Origin: Clostridia bacterium
Lineage (GTDB): Bacteria; Bacillota; Clostridia; Christensenellales; Borkfalkiaceae
Direction of reading: 5' to 3'
DNA: 49,251 nt
Assembly: GCA_017504795.1 (NCBI GenBank)
Contig: JAFVQM010000026.1
Span: 1 to 49,251, forward strand
Below are positions 43,886 through 49,251 of this stretch, piece after piece. The notes under the pieces are model-generated. The model did not search any database, was not told where the DNA came from, and saw only the letters and a program-made list of their open reading frames with translations. Positions within the stretch are counted from its first letter, which is position 1, and each line of letters begins with the position of its first letter. The translations under genes were made by a program, and so were the position numbers.

Positions 43886-45790
43886 TTACTTTATTTTATA
43901 AACGTTTTTGAAAAAGTTTTGGGTTTCTTCTATTGACTGAGCGTTACCCATACCACTTAAAATTTTATCGGTATAAAACCTAATCTTTTCGTCGGTAAGA
44001 TATTTTTGATAATTAGTTACGCCGTTTCTTTTACAAATTTTTATATACGAAACTATGGTGTGAGTTATCATTTGAAAGTATAAAAAATTTCTATCTTTAT
44101 GCCTATGGAACATATAATTAGGTTCAAGGGTGTGATATATTTTATTTTCAAACTCTAACGGCGATAAAATTTTATCAAGCGTTGATAAATTTTCAATCTC
44201 ACCTAACCTACCAAGCAAACAAACTGCTATAACGCTTCTAAATTGATTAGAACGCCTATTGTCCTTAAAATAAAAACAATCTCTGTTTTCAATAATTTCA
44301 ATTAAAGTATAAAGACTTCGCTTATCTTTTAATAAGCCTAATGCTATCGCCAAATTGTATTTATATAGTTTATTTTCGGTTGAAATCATTTGGTTATATA
44401 AATAATTAGCAAGTCTTTTACGGTTTTTATAGATATAACAAGACCATAGCGCTACGCCAGGTTCGTCGGTATACAATAAGTCGTAACACTTTTTTATATC
44501 AAACTCAACGGGGAAATAAATTTCGCTACTAGGCGATAAATTTTCATACTTTTTATCTGGAATTTTACCCGTAACTTTTATTTTATTATCATACCACGCC
44601 TTGTTGGTTTGAAATGCGTAATCTCTATCTACGTTACCCTTGAAACAACCGAGTTCGCTTACGCGCTCACGGTATTTATTATAATCTATATCAAGTAAGT
44701 CAACCCCTTTTTTAACAGCGTGCGAAATAGCAACGCCCAAGCACTCGCCCAGCCTAAACATATCTTTATTCATACGCACCGCGCCTTGGGTATAACAATC
44801 GGTACTTAAACAACGCCCAGCGGTAACTATTCCCTTTATTCCTTTTGGAACTACTGCGCCCATAGGAACGGGCACGTTAACTGCAACGGTTGAAAGGTTA
44901 GATATAACCCACCAGTCTTGAAAACCTTCTTCTTCAACGGCGCGGTCGTATCCGTGCTTATCAAGGTCGGAATACGCGTAAAAAAGCGCCTTATCGGTGT
45001 GTTTTCTTAAAATAAAGTCTTTATAGTTAAGAGTTTCTTCGCCCTTAAACGTAAGCCCTTCTCTAATTCCTGCGTAAGATGCAAGGTTTATAAATTTTTT
45101 TGTATTAACAAATTTTTTAGCGTTTGCCCTTGCGCTTATTATTTTAGATGAAAAATCAAACTCGTCGTATTGATTAACGTGACCGCTATCGCTATTATTA
45201 GTAACGTACGTTTCGCCTTGCAAATACTGCCTTCTTATGGTAAAGGGGGCGGTAGAACCGTCAAAATCTCTGCCGTAGCGCTTTTTAACTGAAAACATTC
45301 TAAGTAAATGCCCGTCACTAGTAGCGTCAACTATAAAAGACGCTTTTATATTGATAAATTTTTCGCCGTTAAAAGCGCAAACGCCTACCGCCTTGTTTTC
45401 ATCAAAATATATTCCTAGTATAACGGTAGAAATATAAATTTTAGCACCGCTATTTTTAAGCCTTTCAACTACTCTAATTTGCTTTAACTCGTAATTACTT
45501 TCATTGCTATAAAAAACGTCGTCACTATTATTTTTTTCAACGTCACTTTCATAACTACCGCCGTTAGAACCCATATAAAAGCCCGTAACGTTACCTTTTA
45601 CGTGCATACCGCCAAGTGTTTTACTTTGCTCAATTAGTAATACGTTTAACCCTTCTTTCGAGGCAGAATCACAAACGAAAACGCCTGAACTTCCAGCGCC
45701 CACTACTACTACGTCAAAACTCTCGTCAAACGCAATACTTGAAACTTTTCTTTTAACTACCTTTTTGTTAATAAGCGATGATATTATCAT
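43886..45790 (-). CDS. FAD-dependent oxidoreductase with C-terminal helical (HEAT-like) domain
   Basis: This 634-aa protein has an FAD-binding fold (VVVVGAGSSG at 27-36, LLIEQSKTLGGMHV near 50-65), a substrate region, and a second FAD contact near 310-355 (VTAGRCLSTD...GAVRMNKDMFRLGECLGVA). It belongs to the PF12831-like group. The last 170 residues are helical repeats (YNLAIALGLLKDKRSLYTLIEII, then FRSVIAVCLLGRLGEIENLSTL), a HEAT-like tail not needed for FAD binding. Its start overlaps the upstream partner gene by 4 bases. The substrate is unknown. No iron-sulfur Cys motif was seen. Confidence 0.8.
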   Translation of the reverse strand: MIISSLINKKVVKRKVSSIAFDESFDVVVVGAGSSGVFVCDSASKEGLNVLLIEQSKTLGGMHVKGNVTGFYMGSNGGSYESDVEKNNSDDVFYSNESNYELKQIRVVERLKNSGAKIYISTVILGIYFDENKAVGVCAFNGEKFINIKASFIVDATSDGHLLRMFSVKKRYGRDFDGSTAPFTIRRQYLQGETYVTNNSDSGHVNQYDEFDFSSKIISARANAKKFVNTKKFINLASYAGIREGLTFKGEETLNYKDFILRKHTDKALFYAYSDLDKHGYDRAVEEEGFQDWWVISNLSTVAVNVPVPMGAVVPKGIKGIVTAGRCLSTDCYTQGAVRMNKDMFRLGECLGVAISHAVKKGVDLLDIDYNKYRERVSELGCFKGNVDRDYAFQTNKAWYDNKIKVTGKIPDKKYENLSPSSEIYFPVEFDIKKCYDLLYTDEPGVALWSCYIYKNRKRLANYLYNQMISTENKLYKYNLAIALGLLKDKRSLYTLIEIIENRDCFYFKDNRRSNQFRSVIAVCLLGRLGEIENLSTLDKILSPLEFENKIYHTLEPNYMFHRHKDRNFLYFQMITHTIVSYIKICKRNGVTNYQKYLTDEKIRFYTDKILSGMGNAQSIEETQNFFKNVYKIK

Positions 45791-46497
45791 AAACTTTCTC
45801 CTACTTCGAACGCTTCAATAGGGTTAAGATAAAACCCGTCGCAATAAGGGTTATTACTGTCGTAACAAAAATCAGTAGGCATACTTAAAATTTTTGCCTT
45901 TATATTACTACTCTTCCACCTGTCGTAAACGTAAACTTTAATATCGTTAATATCAAAGTTTTCAGCGCTTATTTTCAAGGCGTACCACCCGTCGTAAAAC
46001 GCTTTATAAACCTTTCCGTTAAACGCCTTTTCAATATAGGGGATTTCTTTGCTATCACTAACGAATAAAACGGTAAAACTAGCGTTTAATTTTTCACTTC
46101 TTGTGTCAATTACCCTTTTAGAAAAATAACTTTTAATTCCGCCGTTATTGTATACCGTTACTTTGTAGTTAGTTTTTAACTTTTCAATCGAAACGACGAC
46201 GGTTCTTATCAATATTTTAGCGCCTATTTCTTTTGCGTAATTACAAAGCGCAACGTCAAACCCGTTTACGTTTTGCCTATCGCCGTCAAATAAATTAAGT
46301 TCGTTAAAAATTTCATTTAAGCGCTTAGAACCTTTTAGAGTTGGTGTAAACGGCGTATATTTATAACTTTTATACGGCTCGTAAAAATTTACGTCTAAAC
46401 ACTCTTTGTTTTCAATAATTAAAGTGCTATCGTATTTACTTGCTATGCCAAGCGAAGTAAATCCACTACCTAAAACAATAATTTCATAAGTTTTCAT
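45787..46497 (-). CDS. Small FAD/NAD(P)-fold-like partner protein
   Basis: This 236-aa protein begins EIIVLGSGFTSLGIA, a Rossmann-like strand-turn-helix whose glycine pattern is GSGFTS rather than GxGxxG. STLIIENK follows as a second strand. The middle has a beta-rich part and ends with IEAFEVGESL rather than the usual FAD-closing helix. At under half the normal length of its neighbours it could be a reduced flavoprotein, a subunit, or a catalytically weakened relative. It is translated before the 634-aa oxidoreductase and overlaps it in ATGA, so the two are likely used together. Confidence 0.6.
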   Translation of the reverse strand: MKTYEIIVLGSGFTSLGIASKYDSTLIIENKECLDVNFYEPYKSYKYTPFTPTLKGSKRLNEIFNELNLFDGDRQNVNGFDVALCNYAKEIGAKILIRTVVVSIEKLKTNYKVTVYNNGGIKSYFSKRVIDTRSEKLNASFTVLFVSDSKEIPYIEKAFNGKVYKAFYDGWYALKISAENFDINDIKVYVYDRWKSSNIKAKILSMPTDFCYDSNNPYCDGFYLNPIEAFEVGESL

Positions 46498-46498
46498 A

Positions 46499-46527
46499 TT
46501 GACATTTTACTGTAAAAATTATATACT
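46499..46527 (+). promoter_or_regulatory. Promoter and palindromic site upstream of the AraC-type gene at 46576
   Basis: TTGACA and TATACT are separated by 17 bases. The spacer holds TTTTAC-T-GTAAAA (46505-46517), a palindrome repeated in part as ACTGTAAAT at 46525-46533. It is a possible operator for this regulator and the divergent oxidoreductase pair. Confidence 0.6.
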
Positions 46528-46575
46528 GTAAATGTACTTATCGTACAAATATATGTAAAATTCAATTATTTAATT

Positions 46576-47409
46576 ATGAAAGTAGAAAATATTAACCCAA
46601 CCCTTTACGGCATATACGATTACACCTATTTATGCAAGGAAAGAAAGAATAAAAAAGCAACGCAAAAAACACATTACGCCTATCGCTTAATTTTTATAAA
46701 AACGGGCAATCCCGAAATTGTAATTAGCGGTAAAAAGTATCAATTAAAATCGGGCGATTTAGTTTATATGCTACCAAAAGTTAGGTATTGCTTTACAAAA
46801 TCCGATAGCGATTATTCGCTTATAAATATAATGTTCGATATGCGCCCCTACGATAGCGTATACAAAAAAAATACGTGCATAAGCGCTAACGCTTTTAACG
46901 AGAGTTTATCTTCTACGGTTGAAGATTTTGATATTCCCGCTCTTAATTCTAGCACTGTAATCACTGCGCCCGAACTTTTATATTTGTTAGAAAGTTTACT
47001 CCTTCTTGACGAAAAGTCCCCTAACTACTCTTTTCACGCTAAAAGCGTGATACTGTGCGCGCTATCTAGCATAGTTAACTTTGATAATTTAAGTAAAATA
47101 GGAAGTAAAGCAAACGAGATTATAACCTATATAAAACAACACCCCGAACTTGAACTTACGGGGGATACTCTATCCAAAACTTTTAATTACAGTAAAAACC
47201 ATATAAACCACCTAGTTAAAAAAGCGTGTAATTTATCCCTTTCAACTTTAATAAGAAAGGTAAAAATCAACCGTGCAATAGTTTTGATTAGAGAAAGTAA
47301 TTTAACACTAATTGAAATTAGTAATAGGCTAAACTATTACGATTATTCGCACTTTTATAAGGCGTTTATAAAAGAAACGGGCACAGCCCCTACCGAATAC
47401 TTAAAATGA
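46576..47409 (+). CDS. AraC-family transcriptional regulator
   Basis: This 277-aa regulator has a cupin-like N-terminal half (IVISGKKYQLKSGDLVYMLPK) and a C-terminal AraC DNA-binding domain. Its first helix-turn-helix is around LSKTFNYSKNHINHLVKKAC and the second is LIEISNRLNYYDYSHFYKAFIKETGTAPTEY-type. It lies 78 bases from, and divergent to, the oxidoreductase pair, which it probably controls. There is no clear ribosome binding site before the ATG, only A/T-rich sequence; a slightly different start is possible. Confidence 0.88.
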   Translation: MKVENINPTLYGIYDYTYLCKERKNKKATQKTHYAYRLIFIKTGNPEIVISGKKYQLKSGDLVYMLPKVRYCFTKSDSDYSLINIMFDMRPYDSVYKKNTCISANAFNESLSSTVEDFDIPALNSSTVITAPELLYLLESLLLLDEKSPNYSFHAKSVILCALSSIVNFDNLSKIGSKANEIITYIKQHPELELTGDTLSKTFNYSKNHINHLVKKACNLSLSTLIRKVKINRAIVLIRESNLTLIEISNRLNYYDYSHFYKAFIKETGTAPTEYLK

Positions 47410-47477
47410 CTTAATTTTAATTGATTTTTTATTTTTATTATATTAAAATATAATTATTAAACTAAAAGGATGCTTAT

Positions 47478-48623
47478 ATGAACATTTTAGATAAACTTTC
47501 AAAATTTCAACAGTCTTCAATAAATGAACTTCACGCTTTACTCAAATCGCTAGTTGAAATTCCCGCACCGTCGCATCACGAAAAAAATCGCGCTGAGTTT
47601 ATTAAATCCTGGCTTGAAAATTTAGGTGCAAAAGGCGTTTATATTGACGATGCTTATAACTGCGTATACCCTATAAATTGTGATGGTAACGACGATATCG
47701 TTGCTTTTTGCGCGCATACGGATACGGTTTTCCCTGACCTTACACCTTTTGAACTTAAAAGTGACAACGAGTATTTTTACGCCCCCGGCGTGTGTGACGA
47801 TACGTCGTCTTTATCGATACTACTTATGGTTACAAAGTTCATAATTGAAAATAATATAAAGCCAAAGCGCGGTATACTTATCGTTGCAAACGCGGGTGAA
47901 GAAGGGCTTGGAAACTTAAAAGGCGTAAGGCAACTTTTTAAGGACTATGAAGGTAGAATAAGTGAGTTTTACACCTTTGACGGAAGAATTAACGAAATCG
48001 CTACCAGATGCGTTGGTTCACACAGATACGAAATTGAGTGTAAAACCGAAGGCGGTCACTCGTTTATGGCGTTTGGCAACAACAACTCTATCTATGAATT
48101 ATCTAGGCTTATTTGCGACCTTTACTCGATAGAAGTTCCTAAAAAAGAAGGCGCTAAAACCACTTATAACGTTGGAATTATTGTAGGCGGTACTTCGGTT
48201 AACACTATCGCCCAAAGCGCTAAAATGCTATACGAATATCGGTCTGACGATTTTGAGTGCTTATCAATAATGCAAAAGGCGTTTGAAGATAAAATTGCAA
48301 GCGCAAACGCTCGCGGTAAGGCTAAATTTACAGTAAAAACGGTAGGTCTTCGCCCGTGCGGAATTGACGTTGATAATAAAGTTCACGATAAGATGATTGA
48401 AAGGGTAAAAATTTCAGCCTATAAACACTGTGGCATCGTGCCCCAAATTAAAACTTCGTCAACTGACTGTAATATTCCCCTATCGCTTGGTATCCCCGCC
48501 GTTTGCGTAGGAATATACGACGGGTTTGGCGAACACACCCGCGAAGAAAAACTTTTAATATCAAGTATGGAAAAGGGCTTAAAAATCTGCTCTGACGTTG
48601 TTCTTGATTATTTTGAAATCTAA
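47478..48623 (+). CDS. M20-family metallopeptidase (peptidase T / aminoacylase-like)
   Basis: This 381-aa enzyme has the two-zinc ligands of family M20: His80 and Asp82 in AHTDTVF, Asp107/108 in VCDDTSS, and the catalytic glutamate pair 141-142 in NAGEEGLG. The insertion dimerisation domain follows (RCVGSHRYEIECKTEGGHSFM), with a final His in FGEHTREE. It hydrolyses a di-/tripeptide or an N-acyl amino acid; the exact substrate cannot be assigned. AAAGGA is 7 nt before the ATG. It lies downstream of the AraC gene with its own spacing of about 68 bases and ends in a terminator. Confidence 0.88.
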   Translation: MNILDKLSKFQQSSINELHALLKSLVEIPAPSHHEKNRAEFIKSWLENLGAKGVYIDDAYNCVYPINCDGNDDIVAFCAHTDTVFPDLTPFELKSDNEYFYAPGVCDDTSSLSILLMVTKFIIENNIKPKRGILIVANAGEEGLGNLKGVRQLFKDYEGRISEFYTFDGRINEIATRCVGSHRYEIECKTEGGHSFMAFGNNNSIYELSRLICDLYSIEVPKKEGAKTTYNVGIIVGGTSVNTIAQSAKMLYEYRSDDFECLSIMQKAFEDKIASANARGKAKFTVKTVGLRPCGIDVDNKVHDKMIERVKISAYKHCGIVPQIKTSSTDCNIPLSLGIPAVCVGIYDGFGEHTREEKLLISSMEKGLKICSDVVLDYFEI

Positions 48624-48624
48624 C

Positions 48625-48652
48625 AAAAAACTCCCGCTATCGGGAGTTTTTT
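48625..48652. terminator. Terminator after the M20 gene, overlapping the next gene's stop
   Basis: ACTCCCG and CGGGAGT pair with a four-base loop and flanking A-runs and T-runs. It includes the stop of the convergent AraC-type gene. Confidence 0.8.
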
Positions 48653-49251
48653 ATATTGCTTGGAGATAAGCCGTATAGTTTTTTGAAAGTTCTAGTAAAA
48701 GTGTTTAGAGATAAAAACCCAACTTCGCTAGCAACTTCGGTAACACTTTTGCTTTTTAATTTTAGTAATACATACGCCTTTTCACACCGCAAACCGTTAA
48801 GGTACGTTCTAAACGGAATTTTAAGTTTATCGCTAAATACGTGCGCGATATACGATTTTGAGTAGCCAAACGTTTTTGATAAACTCTCTATCGTTAAATT
48901 TTCAGAAAAATTTAACTCAATATAACTACAAAGCGACTTAATTATATCCGCATTGTCAACGCTTTTACTAGGCGAAAAAGTTAAATAATTTAATGCTTTT
49001 GATAAAATTACCGTCAAATACCCTAGAATTTCAGTTTGGTTTTGCGTTTTTGAAATTTCTAAAAATAGCCTTTCAGTATCGGTAGAAAATTCGCCCGCTT
49101 TAATAATAGGAAATTTAAGATTGCACGTTGAAATTTCAGGAAATAATCTTTCTAATACGCTAGTTTCAGACATAATCGAAATCGAACTTCCACTTACGCT
49201 ATCGCCTACCATATATTCGTGTAAAACGTGCGGTAAAATAATTGCAGTATC
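48637..49251 (-). CDS. AraC-family transcriptional regulator, 5' end outside the window
   Basis: The frame is open to the window edge (205 codons), so the N-terminus is missing. An ATG at 49212 is internal: the residues before it, IILPHVLHEY, belong to a cupin-type sensor. The C-terminal 100 residues form a complete AraC DNA-binding domain (LTIESLSKTFGYSKSYIAHVFSDKLKIPF, then SVTEVASEVGFLSLNTFTRTFKKLYGLSP). It is the third AraC-type regulator in 6 kb. It is convergent with the M20 gene. Confidence 0.9.
   Translation of the reverse strand, partial: DTAIILPHVLHEYMVGDSVSGSSISIMSETSVLERLFPEISTCNLKFPIIKAGEFSTDTERLFLEISKTQNQTEILGYLTVILSKALNYLTFSPSKSVDNADIIKSLCSYIELNFSENLTIESLSKTFGYSKSYIAHVFSDKLKIPFRTYLNGLRCEKAYVLLKLKSKSVTEVASEVGFLSLNTFTRTFKKLYGLSPSNIKNSR

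Overview
The window looks like chromosomal DNA from an uncultured, low-GC (roughly 40%) anaerobic Bacillota, probably a gut Clostridia. The evidence is the rpmB / Asp23-family / fakA-type / recG neighbourhood, the hrcA-grpE-dnaK-dnaJ order with a CIRCE operator, strong AGGAG ribosome binding sites, sigma-A type promoters, frequent TTG/GTG starts and a DUF1540 protein. Assignment below class is a guess; a Christensenellales-like lineage would fit. The first ~320 bases do not belong with the rest. They are much more GC-rich and encode a fragment of a UshA-type 5'-nucleotidase that is cut off abruptly, so the left end is probably an assembly chimera.

Layout. 343-5367: recG, a FakA/DAK-type gene and an Asp23-family gene on the minus strand, divergent from rpmB and hpt. 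5410-8981: a YhaN/YhaO (SbcC/SbcD-like) ATPase-nuclease pair. 9046-10398: an SDR oxidoreductase bracketed by strongly structured repeats, then tRNA-Pro and tRNA-Thr. 10482-15542: a parE-parC topoisomerase pair with a small overlapping acidic gene. 15695-20335: an aldose-epimerase-like gene, leuS, a candidate structured RNA and a membrane protein. 20449-31417: a compact viral head cassette. 31782-34274: a large exported, membrane-anchored propeller protein. 34308-40212: the dnaJ/dnaK/grpE/hrcA stress operon, a DUF1540 gene, an exported protein and tRNA-Cys. 40320-49251: an accessory metabolic region with three FAD-dependent oxidoreductase-like proteins, an MFS transporter, an M20 peptidase and three AraC-type regulators, the last running off the window.

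The most interesting part is 20449-31417. It has intact genes in the same order as the head module of P22-like podoviruses: large terminase, a small terminase-associated protein, portal, scaffold, coat, gp4-like adaptor and gp10-like tail stopper. Two unassigned structural-type genes follow where P22 has its needle and ejection genes. There is no integrase, repressor, replication, lysis or tailspike gene. Base composition and codon habits look like the host's. A stem-loop sits just after the coat gene, and a LexA-like palindrome lies in the control region at 31621-31638. An opposite-strand gene for an exported anchored protein is nested between a sigma-region-4-like regulator and the terminase. 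My main hypothesis is a domesticated, podovirus-type capsid cassette, possibly a gene-transfer-agent-like DNA packaging system. A capsid-encoding satellite or an intact-looking prophage remnant are the main alternatives.

Other unexplained structure: a perfect four-way-junction hairpin element (9921-9990) with a reduced relative at 9046-9082, a run of five hairpins (10042-10165) sharing a 26-nt repeat with the SDR upstream region, and a folded segment downstream of leuS (19255-19350).
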